In this document: positions 35,778 to 44,540 of the stretch, one piece after another | Position numbering within the stretch: the first letter of the stretch is position 1 | How the letters are laid out: each line of letters starts with the position of its first letter | Assembly: GCF_000359745.1 (NCBI RefSeq) | Contig: NZ_AQHN01000083.1 | Location: 202,155 to 266,154 of the forward strand | Direction: 5' to 3' | Length of the DNA: 64,000 nucleotides | Source of the DNA: Rhizobium freirei PRF 81 | GTDB taxonomy: Bacteria > Pseudomonadota > Alphaproteobacteria > Rhizobiales > Rhizobiaceae | Notes under the pieces: model-generated | Told to the model about the DNA's origin: nothing | Databases searched by the model: none | What the model saw: only the letters and a program-made list of their open reading frames with translations | Made by a program: the position numbers and the translations under genes

Positions 35778-36770
35778 TCAGATGAGCGTCGTGCACTTGA
35801 CCTCGACGTCCAGGAGCTCCTTGAGCTCCTCGTCGAGGGCCATAACGGTCAGCGTCGCGCCGACCATTTCAAGCGACGTGAAGTAGTTGCCGATATAGGT
35901 TCTGTAGATCGTCAGGCCCCGTTCGGAGATCTTCGCTTCGATCGTATCGTTGAGGATATAGAGTTCGTTAACCGGTGTCGCACCAAGCCCCGATACGAGA
36001 ACGGCCACCTCGGTTCCGGTAGCAAGATTATGATCATCGAGGACGATCTGGCACATGGCGTCGCCGATCTCGGCTGCCGTTTTCAGGGGCTCCACGCGAA
36101 CGCCGGGCTCGCCGTGGTGACCGATGCCGACTTCCATCGTGCCGGGCGCAATCTGGAAGTTCGGATGGCCGACGGCGGGCAGGGTGCAGGGACCGAGACC
36201 GATGCCGACGGAGCGGCAGCTGTCGATTGCCTTCTGAGCGGCAACGCGAACCTCCTCCAGGCTTGCCCCCTTGGAAGCCTTGGCGCCGCCGATCTTCCAC
36301 ATGAAGATTTCGCCAGCCACGCCGCGGCGCTTCTCGCGCTCCTCGGGCGGAGCCGAGCACACATCGTCGTTGGCGACGACGGTGGCGACTTCGATGCCGT
36401 CCTTTGCGGCAAGCTTTGTTGCCATCTTCACGTTCATGTTGTCGCCGGCATAGTTGCCGTACAGGCAGATGACGCCGCGGCCGCCATTGGCCTCGCGAAT
36501 GGCGTCGTGGAAGCTCTTGGCCGTTGGAGAGGAAAAGAGCTCGCCGACTGCAACCGCATCCAGCATGTTCTTACCCGTATAGCCGATGAAGGCCGGCTCA
36601 TGGCCTGAGCCGCCGCCGGTGACCACGCCGACCTTTCCGGCATGGGGCGCATCCTTGGCGACGACGACGCGCGGATTTTCTGCCAGACGGACAATGTCCG
36701 AATGGGCTTTGATGAAGCCTTTTACAGTATCTTCAACGACTTCATCGGGATTGTTGATGAACCGCTGCAT
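35778..36770 (-). CDS. dhaK: DhaK-type dihydroxyacetone kinase subunit
   Basis: 330 residues, the standard DhaK length. GGGSGHEPAFIGY (His57) and YGNYAGDNMN form the substrate pocket, and the covalent-binding His is 218 or 219 in GIGHHGEPG. The enzyme would hold a short ketose (dihydroxyacetone or erythrulose) for phosphorylation by DhaL. Related kinases in Mycobacterium smegmatis act on D- or L-erythrulose. The operon starts with a sugar transporter and a threitol-dehydrogenase-like SDR, which favours a tetrulose substrate. Confidence 0.9.
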   Translation of the reverse strand: MQRFINNPDEVVEDTVKGFIKAHSDIVRLAENPRVVVAKDAPHAGKVGVVTGGGSGHEPAFIGYTGKNMLDAVAVGELFSSPTAKSFHDAIREANGGRGVICLYGNYAGDNMNVKMATKLAAKDGIEVATVVANDDVCSAPPEEREKRRGVAGEIFMWKIGGAKASKGASLEEVRVAAQKAIDSCRSVGIGLGPCTLPAVGHPNFQIAPGTMEVGIGHHGEPGVRVEPLKTAAEIGDAMCQIVLDDHNLATGTEVAVLVSGLGATPVNELYILNDTIEAKISERGLTIYRTYIGNYFTSLEMVGATLTVMALDEELKELLDVEVKCTTLI

Positions 36771-36803
36771 GGTCTCTCCTGTCGAATTATTGAGCGTTTG
36801 CGC

Positions 36804-37586
36804 TCAGAGAATGGTGTAGCCGCCGTCGATCAGCAGATCGGCGCCGTTGATCATGTCCGCACCGGACGAAGAGAGGAAAACAGCCGCGGCTGCGATCTCC
36901 TGAGGGAAGGCGAAACGGCCGGTCGGGATGCGCTTTTTAGCGGCTTCACCCTTTTCGCCGGCCCAGGCCTTCTTGCCGAGCTCGGTGAGCACGATGGTCG
37001 GCGAGATGGTGTTGACGTTGATGCCGTGTTTGCCCCATTCGGCGGCGAAGGTCTTGGACATGCCGATCACGCCGAACTTGGAGGCGCAATAGGCGACATG
37101 GTCTTCGATAGCGACCGTGCCTGCCTGCGAGGCGAGGTTGACGATCTTGCCGCCCTTGCCGGCGGCGATCATGGCGCGGCCGACAGCCTGCGTGACCAGG
37201 AATGTGCCCTTGAGGTTGATGTTGATCGTCTTGTCCCAGTAATCCAGCGGCAGATCCTCGGCAGGTGCGAGAAAGACGACGCCGGCGCTGTTGACGGCGA
37301 TGTCGATGCCGCCAAAATGCGAGACAACGTCGCTCACCGCCTTGTTGACCGAGGCGGGATCGGAAACATCGCAGACGAACGGCGCAGCATCGCCGCCGAT
37401 TTCGGCAGCCTTGGCCTTGGCCATATCGACATTGATATCGAGAACGGCGACCTTAGCGCCCTTGGAGGCGAAAGCCGTTGCGACGGCGGCGCCAATGCCT
37501 GATCCGCCGCCAGTGACGAGGGCGACCTTGCCTGACAGCGGGAAATTCAAATCAATGTCTGGGGATGTCTCGGTCATCGTTTTCAA
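36804..37586 (-). CDS. SDR oxidoreductase, D-threitol dehydrogenase-like
   Basis: 260 residues of the classical SDR family. The NAD-binding motif is TGGGSGIG, with the NSAG motif and catalytic YCASKFG (Tyr-x3-Lys). The C-terminal GADLLIDGGYTIL and the stretch ISPTIVLTELGKKAWAG resemble D-threitol dehydrogenase/GolD-type enzymes as I remember them. It would oxidise a polyol to a ketose in the cytoplasm. It lies 33 bp upstream of dhaK, so the product is probably the DhaK substrate. The exact polyol is inference. Confidence 0.82.
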   Translation of the reverse strand: MKTMTETSPDIDLNFPLSGKVALVTGGGSGIGAAVATAFASKGAKVAVLDINVDMAKAKAAEIGGDAAPFVCDVSDPASVNKAVSDVVSHFGGIDIAVNSAGVVFLAPAEDLPLDYWDKTININLKGTFLVTQAVGRAMIAAGKGGKIVNLASQAGTVAIEDHVAYCASKFGVIGMSKTFAAEWGKHGINVNTISPTIVLTELGKKAWAGEKGEAAKKRIPTGRFAFPQEIAAAAVFLSSSGADMINGADLLIDGGYTIL

Positions 37587-37606
37587 GCCTCTGTCTTTTG
37601 GGGGAA

Positions 37607-37629
37607 GCGGGGCGACATGTTCGCCCCGC
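37607..37629 (-). other. GC-rich stem-loop after the binding-protein gene
   Basis: Perfect 9-bp stem GCGGGGCGA / TCGCCCCGC with loop CATGT, 10 bases past the stop at 37640 and ahead of the SDR gene. Candidate for message stabilisation or partial termination. Confidence 0.65.
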
Positions 37630-37639
37630 CGCAGTGATT

Positions 37640-38629
37640 TTACTTGCGAGTCTCAAGCAGCTTGTCGACGTTCTCTGCCGTTACCGGGGTCCAGGGAACG
37701 TTGTAATTCTTCTCCTTGCCGTCGTTGAACGGCATGTCCGGATACTGCGACCAGATCTTGGATTCCGGCTTGTAGTTGCCCTTCTTGGCGGCGAAGATCG
37801 CAAGATCGAGTGCGCCCTGCGCCTGTGCGCTCGCATCCTGCAGGATCGAGGTCATCGTGCCCTGCTTGACGGCATGGAGCGCGTCGGTGATGCCGTCGAT
37901 GCCGGCAATGGCGAAATCCTTGACGTTGAGCTTCGCGGCCTTGATCGCCTCGATCGCGCCAAGCGCCATCTCGTCGTTCTGGCCGATGACGCCGCTGATC
38001 TGGCCCGGATGGGCCGTCAGCCAGTTTTCCATCAGCTTCTGGGCTTCCGCGCGCGACCAGTTCGCGGTCTGGTCTTCCAGCACCTTCACATTCGGGCACT
38101 CGGCAAGCGCCTTCTTGTTGCCTTCGAGGCGCGAGATCTGCGCCGACTGGCCGATCGGGCCTTCGAGGATGACGACATTGCCCTTGCAGCCGATCTTGTC
38201 GAGCACGGTCTTGGCTTCCATGTAGCCGGAGATCGTATCGTTGGAGCCGACATAGGACGTCAGAAGATCGGAGTTCACACGGGTATTGGAGCCGACGACA
38301 GGGATGCCGGCGTCATGGGCTGCCTGAACGGCGGTCGCCGCAGCTTCGATGTCGATCGGCACGAAGATGATCGCGTCGAACTTTTGCGTGATCATCGTAT
38401 TGACCTGTTCCTGCTGAACGAGCGCATCATAGCGGCCGTCGAAAACGGTCAGATCAACGTTGCCATTCTTGACGGCGGGGTGTTCCTTCAGTGCAGCGGA
38501 CCAAATCTGCATGAACTCGGCATTGAGGCCGTATGGAGCGGCGCCGATCTTTAGCTTCTTGTCCTGGGCGAGGGACGGCGAGGCCAGAAGTGCGGTGGCC
38601 GCTGCAAGAGCAATAAGTAATTTCTTCAT
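37640..38629 (-). CDS. Sugar ABC transporter periplasmic binding protein
   Basis: 329 residues, RbsB type. Signal peptide MKKLLIALAAATALLASPSLA-Q. Blocks include DAIIFVPIDIEAAATAVQAA, GVIGQNDEMALGAIEAIKAA and IAGIDGITDALHAVKQG. It would capture a polyol or sugar for the permease and ATPase encoded upstream. Context points to a tetritol such as threitol; binding specificity is unknown. Confidence 0.88.
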   Translation of the reverse strand: MKKLLIALAAATALLASPSLAQDKKLKIGAAPYGLNAEFMQIWSAALKEHPAVKNGNVDLTVFDGRYDALVQQEQVNTMITQKFDAIIFVPIDIEAAATAVQAAHDAGIPVVGSNTRVNSDLLTSYVGSNDTISGYMEAKTVLDKIGCKGNVVILEGPIGQSAQISRLEGNKKALAECPNVKVLEDQTANWSRAEAQKLMENWLTAHPGQISGVIGQNDEMALGAIEAIKAAKLNVKDFAIAGIDGITDALHAVKQGTMTSILQDASAQAQGALDLAIFAAKKGNYKPESKIWSQYPDMPFNDGKEKNYNVPWTPVTAENVDKLLETRK

Positions 38630-38713
38630 TACAATTCTCCTCCGTTAAAGTCCGGCCGTCGTTGTGACGCGCCGTTTGGTTTTCCGCGTGCGAACACAGG
38701 GATATCTTCGGGC

Positions 38714-39718
38714 TCAGCCGCCCAGATTTCTCTTTTGGTCGAGCATGACGGCGCCGACGATGAGTGTGCCTTTGAGGACCTGCTGGTAGTAGGACTGGAT
38801 CCCCATGAGATCGAGGCCGTTGTTCATGACGCCGATGATCAATGCGCCGATGAGCGTGCCGGTGATGCGGCCGACGCCGCCGGACAGGCTGGTGCCGCCG
38901 ATGACGACAGCCGCGATCGCATCGAGTTCGTAGGCGATGCCGGCCTGAGGCAGGGCGGAGCCGGTACGGGCTGCGAGGATCATGCCTGCGAGGCCAGAAA
39001 GGCCGCCGGAAATCACGTAGACGAGGAAGCGCAGCTTGCTGACATCGATGCCCGATGTGGTGGCAGCATGCGGGTTGCCGCCGACGGCATAGATGTAGCG
39101 GCCGAAACGGGTGCGGTTGAGAACCCACCAGGCGACGATGAAGACGATGGCAAGCAGGATGACGGGCATCGGGATGGACAGAACGCTGCCGGTGCCGATC
39201 CAGCGGAAATCAGGGGTCAGCGCCGGAACCGGCTTGCCGCCGCCATAGATCAGCGTCATGCCGCGGGCGGCGGAGAGCATGCCGAGCGTGGCGACGAATG
39301 CGGGGACGGCAAAGCGTGAGACGATGAGGCCGACGACGGCGCCGCAGGCAACACCGACCAGCAAACCGACCGCAAGCGCGACATAGGGCGGGTAGGGCGC
39401 GCCAACGATGCCGGCCGTTGCCGACGTCGTTGCAAAGCTTGCGCTGACGATCCCGGTGAGTGCGACCACGGAGCCGACAGAGAGATCGATGCCGCGCGTC
39501 AGGATGACGAATGTCATGCCGATTGCCAGCACGCCGTTGATCGAGGTCTGCAGCAACACGTTCGAGATGTTGCCGGCCGTCAGGAAATACTCATTCGAGA
39601 ACGAGAGGACGATGGCGAGCAGCAGGAAGGCGAGAAAGATCCCGTATTCCTGAATGATCAATCTGCGCCGGTCCGAGCCGAACCAGGAATTGGACTGATG
39701 GTTGTCAGTGGCGGACAT
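38714..39718 (-). CDS. Sugar ABC transporter permease
   Basis: 334 residues, RbsC type, about ten hydrophobic segments. TRGIDLSVGSVVALTG and AAVVIGGTSLSGGVGR are the conserved motifs. It lies 55 bp after the ATPase gene and 84 bp before the binding-protein gene. Confidence 0.9.
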   Translation of the reverse strand: MSATDNHQSNSWFGSDRRRLIIQEYGIFLAFLLLAIVLSFSNEYFLTAGNISNVLLQTSINGVLAIGMTFVILTRGIDLSVGSVVALTGIVSASFATTSATAGIVGAPYPPYVALAVGLLVGVACGAVVGLIVSRFAVPAFVATLGMLSAARGMTLIYGGGKPVPALTPDFRWIGTGSVLSIPMPVILLAIVFIVAWWVLNRTRFGRYIYAVGGNPHAATTSGIDVSKLRFLVYVISGGLSGLAGMILAARTGSALPQAGIAYELDAIAAVVIGGTSLSGGVGRITGTLIGALIIGVMNNGLDLMGIQSYYQQVLKGTLIVGAVMLDQKRNLGG

Positions 39719-39773
39719 TGCAAATACCTCTTGTTGCCGGACGCGTTCTTTTGAGCTTCGAAGCCTGTCGCAT

Positions 39774-41252
39774 TCAGGTCGACAGATGCACGAGCGATTG
39801 CGCGTCGGCCTCCTCCCTCTTGAGAATTCCGGCAGAGCGTCCCTGGCGCATCACCAGGATGCGGTCGGACATGCCGAGGACCTCGTCTATTTCGGATGAG
39901 ATCATGATGACGGTGCCGCCTTCGGCGGCGAAGTCGCAGATGATGCGATAGATCTCGCGCTTGGCGCCGACATCGACGCCGCGCGTCGGCTCGTCCAGCA
40001 GCAGCACTTTCGGCTTGCGCAGAAACCACTTGCCGAGCACGACCTTCTGCTGATTGCCGCCGGAAAGGCCGGAGACGGGCATGCTGTCGCGCGCCGCCTT
40101 GATGCCGAAACGCTCGATCATATCCTGGCTGGCACTGGCTTCTGCCCGGCTGTCCATGGAAAATCGTGGGCTCATTTCCGGCAGGCTCGCCAGGCAGATG
40201 TTGTTGCGCACGCTGTCGATGAGGTTGAGCCCTGTCAGCTTGCGATCTTCGGTCACGAAGGCGATGCCGTGCTGCATGGCTTCAGCCGGCTTGCCCACGG
40301 TGATGGGCTGGCCAGCCAGCTTGATCTGGCCGCTGTTTAGGACGTCGAGGCCGAAGATGCAGTTGAAGATCTCGGTTCGTCCGGAACCCATAAGGCCATA
40401 GATTCCAAAGATCTCCCCCTTATGGGCAGTAAAGGAAATGTCGTTGAGCTTGCCTTCCGCCGTCAGGCCGGCAACTTCCAGCCCCGGTGTCGCCGTCGGC
40501 ACATTGGTCTTGATGTATTCCTCGCCAAGCTCGCGGCCGACGATCATGCGAATGAGCCCCGGTCGGTCGATGTCGGCGAGAGCGCCGCTACCGACATAGG
40601 AACCGTCACGGAAGGCCGTATAGGAATCGGCGATCTGGAAGATTTCGGACAGCCGGTGTGAGACATAGACGACGCCTTTGCCTTCGGCCTTCAGGCGCTC
40701 GATCGTCGAGAAAAGCTGCTGCGCTTCCTTTTCGCCGATTGCCGAGGTGGGCTCGTCCATGAAGATCACCTCGGCATCGTGGCTGAGCGCTTTGGCGATC
40801 TCGACCAGCTGAATCTGGGCGACAGAAAGGTTCATCATGAATTGGGTGGCGCGGATGTTGAACCGCAGCCGGTCCAGCAGCGCTTGCGCGTTGCGGTTCA
40901 TCGTCTTGAAATCGATGCCGCCGAACCGGGCCGACGGTTCGCGGCCGAGATAGATGTTCTCCGCAACCGTCATGTGCGGGATAGGGCTGAGTTCCTGCTC
41001 GATGATGGCAATGCCGGCGGCGAGCGCTGCGGCGGGGCTTGCATAATCCACGTCCTTGCCGCGGCGGCGAATGGAGCCGGCATCGCGCTTGTGGATGCCC
41101 ATCAGGATCTTGAGGAAGGTCGACTTGCCCGCACCATTGCCGCCGCACAGGGCGTGAACCGAGCCGGGTCGCAATTGAAAGCAGCCATCGCGCAATGCAG
41201 CGACACCGCCAAAGGACTTCTTCAGCCCTTCCACTTCAAGCAGGAATTCCAC
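39774..41252 (-). CDS. Sugar ABC transporter ATPase, two-domain RbsA type
   Basis: 492 residues from GTG 41252, which follows GGAGGGGAAC; an upstream ATG at 41318 is less likely. First ABC domain: Walker A GGNGAGKST, Walker B VIFMDEPTSAI. Second: degenerate Walker A GLMGSGRTE, signature LSGGNQQK, Walker B VLLLDEPTRGVD. It is the first gene of the transporter-SDR-DhaKL operon. The family commonly has a degenerate second Walker A. Confidence 0.9.
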   Translation of the reverse strand: MEFLLEVEGLKKSFGGVAALRDGCFQLRPGSVHALCGGNGAGKSTFLKILMGIHKRDAGSIRRRGKDVDYASPAAALAAGIAIIEQELSPIPHMTVAENIYLGREPSARFGGIDFKTMNRNAQALLDRLRFNIRATQFMMNLSVAQIQLVEIAKALSHDAEVIFMDEPTSAIGEKEAQQLFSTIERLKAEGKGVVYVSHRLSEIFQIADSYTAFRDGSYVGSGALADIDRPGLIRMIVGRELGEEYIKTNVPTATPGLEVAGLTAEGKLNDISFTAHKGEIFGIYGLMGSGRTEIFNCIFGLDVLNSGQIKLAGQPITVGKPAEAMQHGIAFVTEDRKLTGLNLIDSVRNNICLASLPEMSPRFSMDSRAEASASQDMIERFGIKAARDSMPVSGLSGGNQQKVVLGKWFLRKPKVLLLDEPTRGVDVGAKREIYRIICDFAAEGGTVIMISSEIDEVLGMSDRILVMRQGRSAGILKREEADAQSLVHLST

Positions 41253-41777
41253 GTTCCCCTCCGCACTCCGAATGCCGGGCGAGAAGATCGGCCGGAGCCA
41301 ATCTTTGTCGCCGAGCACTTATGTTTACAATATTCGGATCGCTTTCGACAAATGTCAATATAACAATTTCAAATTTGGAAAAGTGACGGCTTGCAGCCCT
41401 CCTGGAAAGTATAGCCGTTGCGGAGAAATTGGGTAAGGAAATTAATTTAATTATTTGATATATCTGTATAAATGTTCGAATATTTTATCTCTTCATTGAG
41501 CGGCTTGGAAGGCTTGGCTGATGACGCTGGTGGCCGTCGTCGGGCGGCTTCTTCCTTCCGGGCGCTACCGATCGTGATGCGGAGCCTGTGACATCGAGGA
41601 GGAGGTTTGCTATTCCCGAGCTGCACTGTGGTTGTCTGATCGCCGCTATGCTTGCGAAGGAGAAGATGAACCGCTGATTGCCGTAGGCGCGCATTTCATG
41701 TCATATTATGAGTTGACGAGATGCTGGGTAACCGAATGCTGTCCGGATAGGCTTGCGGCAGTCGGATGGAGCGGGAA
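41253..41777. promoter_or_regulatory. Divergent control region, threitol-type operon / GntR gene
   Basis: About 520 bp. AATATTCG at 41329-41336 recurs inverted as CGAATATT at 41477-41484 in an AT-rich stretch (41320-41490); these may be sites for the SorC-DhaK regulator. TCATATTATG at 41701-41710, near the GntR gene, matches a site before the next gene. No coding signal. Confidence 0.45.
41701..41711. promoter_or_regulatory. Putative GntR operator, site 1
   Basis: TCATATTATGA, 67 bp ahead of the GntR start. The first ten bases recur exactly at 42515-42524 in front of the dehydratase gene, suggesting autoregulation and control of the operon by the same protein. Confidence 0.45.
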
Positions 41778-42494
41778 ATGACGACAAACGGCCGGGGCCG
41801 GCAGAGGTTGGCGCAAAAGGTCATCGATCAGCTGCGTCTGCAGATCGAAACTGGCAAGCTTCAAGCTGGCGCTCAGCTTCCGACGGAGCCGCAACTGGAG
41901 GCGACATTCGGCGTTAGCCGCACGGTCGTGCGCGAGGCGATCGCCGATCTGCGTGCGGCCGGCCTCGTCAAGCCAGTCCAGGGCAAGGGGGTATTCGTTT
42001 CCGAGATAACGGCGCGACCCGGGTTGGTATTGACCCCGGTTGAGATCAAGAGCATTCCCGAAACGCTGGAATTGTTGGAATTTCGCATGGCCGCCGAGGG
42101 TGAGGCGGCGGCGATTGCGGCCTATCGCCGGACCGCGGAACAAGAAGCGGCGATCGCCGCAGCGAACCGCAAGATGGCGGCGTTCATCGAGCAAGGCCTT
42201 TCGACCGTCGAAGCGGATTACGAGTTCCATCTCGCTGTTGCGATCGCCACCAACAATCGCTTTTACGTCGACGTGCTCAGGCATTTCGGCGCGCGCACCA
42301 TCCCGCGCGGCCAATTCCCGACATTGCCGGAAGCCAATGATCGCGCCTATCTGGAAAAAGTTCACGCCGAACATACGGAAATCCTCGCGGCAATCGCCGA
42401 GCAGGATCCGGATCGTGCCCGTCAGGCGATGCGGGCCCATATGATTGCGAGCCAGCGCCGCTATCGGCAATTGGCGGATCAGCAGCCGCAATAA
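41778..42494 (+). CDS. GntR/FadR-family transcriptional regulator (FCD domain)
   Basis: About 238 residues. The N-terminal winged helix is KVIDQLRLQIETGKLQAGAQLPTEPQLEATFGVSRTVVREAIADLRAAGLV; the C-terminal FCD domain has LELLEFRMAAEGEAAAIAA, DYEFHLAVAIATNN and HTEILAAIAEQDPDRARQAMRAHM, including the metal-binding Asp and His residues. ATG 41778 has GGAG six bases upstream. FCD regulators often sense uronate-pathway acids, in keeping with the genes that follow. It probably represses its own operon. Confidence 0.88.
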   Translation: MTTNGRGRQRLAQKVIDQLRLQIETGKLQAGAQLPTEPQLEATFGVSRTVVREAIADLRAAGLVKPVQGKGVFVSEITARPGLVLTPVEIKSIPETLELLEFRMAAEGEAAAIAAYRRTAEQEAAIAAANRKMAAFIEQGLSTVEADYEFHLAVAIATNNRFYVDVLRHFGARTIPRGQFPTLPEANDRAYLEKVHAEHTEILAAIAEQDPDRARQAMRAHMIASQRRYRQLADQQPQ

Positions 42495-42514
42495 GGCTCG
42501 ACTCCCATTGCTAG

Positions 42515-42538
42515 TCATATTATGTCATATGATATGAG
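42515..42538. promoter_or_regulatory. Putative GntR operator, site 2
   Basis: TCATATTATG at 42515-42524 is followed at once by TCATATGATATGAG, which makes inverted repeats of TCATAT/ATATGA. It sits in the 55-bp gap between the GntR gene and the mannonate-dehydratase-like gene. Confidence 0.5.
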
Positions 42539-42549
42539 TTCCACGGGAG

Positions 42550-43524
42550 ATGCAGCGGGTGTATGTGGGAACGCAGGTCGAGGCGCGCGACGACGATGAC
42601 TATCGGGTCTTCGCGCAACTAGGGATAAAGCACATCTGCGCCGACCCTCCGGGAAAGCCGGAGAGCTGGACGCTGTCTGATCTTAAGCGCCATCGCGACA
42701 AGATCGAGGGCTTCGGGTTGAACCTGGACATGATCCAGCTTCCCTTGCCCTCACAGCCCGTCGAGAAAGCCTCCTATCCCGATATCCTGCTTGCCGGCCC
42801 AGATCGCGATCGGCAAATAGACGCGGTCTGCCAGTTGATCGAGAATGCTGCGGCTGCTGGCATCCCCGCCGTGAAATACAATCTCAATCTCATCGGAATT
42901 CCCCGCACGCCGGACGAGCCCGGACGGGGTGGCTCGATGAATGCTAGCTTCCGCTGGGAAAAGGCCGACCGGGCAGCCGCACCCGGCCTTGCCGGCGTTT
43001 TGTCGGAAGACGAAAACTGGGAGCGGATCGACTATTTCCTTAAGCGTGTCGTTCCGGTGGCCGAAAGCAATCGCATCCGCCTGGCCTGCCACCCGCACGA
43101 TCCCTATACGCCACCCGGATATCGCGGCGTGACGCGTGTGCTGGGCTCCGTGGAGGGCCTGAAGAAATTCGTGCTCATGCGCGAAAGCCCCTATCACGGG
43201 CTGAATTTCTGCCAGGGCTCGATCGGTGAAATGCTCGACAATCCGCGAGAGGAGATCGACGACATTATCCGTTGGTTCGGCATGCGCGGCAAAATCTTCA
43301 ACGTCCACTTCCGCAACATCCGGGGCGGCAAGCTGTCTTTCATGGAGACCTTCCCGGATGAGGGCGACATGGACATGGTCCGCTCCATCCGGATCTACAA
43401 GGAGGTCGGCTACCGATACATGCTGATGCCCGATCACGTCCCGACCATCAGCGGCCGGGATCCAAGCGGCGTCGCCTTCGCTTTTTGCTACGGCTATATC
43501 GCCGCTCTTTTGCAAGCGCTCTGA
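42550..43524 (+). CDS. Mannonate dehydratase (UxuA)-family protein
   Basis: 324 residues, shorter than the usual UxuA of about 350-395. The TIM-barrel sequence has the family's metal-site segments: CHPHDPYTPPGY, GLNFCQGSIGEML (Cys and His ligands), HFRNIRGG and MPDHVP near the end. UxuA dehydrates D-mannonate to 2-keto-3-deoxy-gluconate, with Fe or Mn. Because the next gene is of the KdgD type, the true substrate may differ. Start is uncertain between ATG 42550 and GTG 42559. Confidence 0.78.
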   Translation: MQRVYVGTQVEARDDDDYRVFAQLGIKHICADPPGKPESWTLSDLKRHRDKIEGFGLNLDMIQLPLPSQPVEKASYPDILLAGPDRDRQIDAVCQLIENAAAAGIPAVKYNLNLIGIPRTPDEPGRGGSMNASFRWEKADRAAAPGLAGVLSEDENWERIDYFLKRVVPVAESNRIRLACHPHDPYTPPGYRGVTRVLGSVEGLKKFVLMRESPYHGLNFCQGSIGEMLDNPREEIDDIIRWFGMRGKIFNVHFRNIRGGKLSFMETFPDEGDMDMVRSIRIYKEVGYRYMLMPDHVPTISGRDPSGVAFAFCYGYIAALLQAL

Positions 43525-43571
43525 CAGGCCTGAGCAAAGATGATCCCATTCGTCGAAAAGAGGATTTCTCC

Positions 43572-44474
43572 ATGAACCCGAATGAACTGAAGAAGGCTGT
43601 CGGCAGTGGGCTGCTGTCCTTTCCAGTCACGCATTTCAATCAGGAATTGACATTCGACGAGGCGAAGTATCGCGATCATGTCGAATGGCTTGCCGGTTAC
43701 GGCGCGGCGGCACTGTTTGCTGCCGGCGGCACGGGCGAGTTCTTCTCTCTCAGCCCTTCGGAAATCCCACAGGTGGTTCGCGCCGCCAAGGCTGCGGCCG
43801 GCAGGACGCCGATCGTCTCTGGAACCGGCTACGGCACTTCGCTTGCAATCGAAATCGCCAAAGCTGCGGAAAACGCCGGCGCCGACGGCCTGCTGCTGCT
43901 GCCGCCCTATCTTATGTTTGCTGAGCAGGCCGGTTTGATCGCTCATGTGAAGGCAGTTTGCAAGGCTGTCGGCATCGGCGTCATTGTCTATAACCGCGAT
44001 AATGCTGTACTCACGGCCGAGAGCCTGGCGCGGCTAGCCGATGAATGCCCCAATCTCATCGGCTATAAGGATGGCGTCGGCGAGGTCGACAAGGTCATCG
44101 AAATAACCACGACACTCAAGGATCGTCTGGTCTATGTCGGCGGCATGCCAACCCATGAAGTCTATGCTCAGGCCTATTTCGCCGCGGGTGTGACGACCTA
44201 TTCGTCAGCCGTCTTCAACTTCGTTCCGGCGCTGGCGCAACGCTTTTACGCGGCCCTGCGGGCTGGAGATCAGGCAACTGTGGATTCGATCCTCGAGAGC
44301 TTCTTCTTCCCGCTGGTCAGTCTGCGCAATCGCAGGAAAGGCTATGCAGTTTCGATCATCAAAGCGGGCCTGCGCGTTCTTGGCGGGGATCCGGGACCGG
44401 TACGGCCGCCTCTCACCGATTTGACGGCGGACGAAATGGCTGTGCTGGAGAAGATCGTCGCCGCAGCCGGCTGA
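43572..44474 (+). CDS. kdgD: 5-dehydro-4-deoxyglucarate dehydratase (KdgD, DapA superfamily)
   Basis: 300 residues. The DapA-type barrel has GGTGEFFSLSPSE as the substrate carboxylate loop, Tyr in VYNRDNA and the Schiff-base Lys in GYKDGVGE. KdgD converts 5-keto-4-deoxy-D-glucarate to 2-oxoglutarate semialdehyde, with loss of water and CO2, in the oxidative uronate/glucarate pathway. GAGGA precedes ATG 43572. The N-terminus NPNELKKAVGSGLLSFPVTHF is typical of KdgD. It lies 47 bp after the UxuA-like gene. Confidence 0.85.
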   Translation: MNPNELKKAVGSGLLSFPVTHFNQELTFDEAKYRDHVEWLAGYGAAALFAAGGTGEFFSLSPSEIPQVVRAAKAAAGRTPIVSGTGYGTSLAIEIAKAAENAGADGLLLLPPYLMFAEQAGLIAHVKAVCKAVGIGVIVYNRDNAVLTAESLARLADECPNLIGYKDGVGEVDKVIEITTTLKDRLVYVGGMPTHEVYAQAYFAAGVTTYSSAVFNFVPALAQRFYAALRAGDQATVDSILESFFFPLVSLRNRRKGYAVSIIKAGLRVLGGDPGPVRPPLTDLTADEMAVLEKIVAAAG

Positions 44475-44540
44475 TATTTGCTAGAAACTTCGCATCACCG
44501 ATGTGGCTGAATGGCCGGCAACGGCCGGGGGAGGTGTTAT

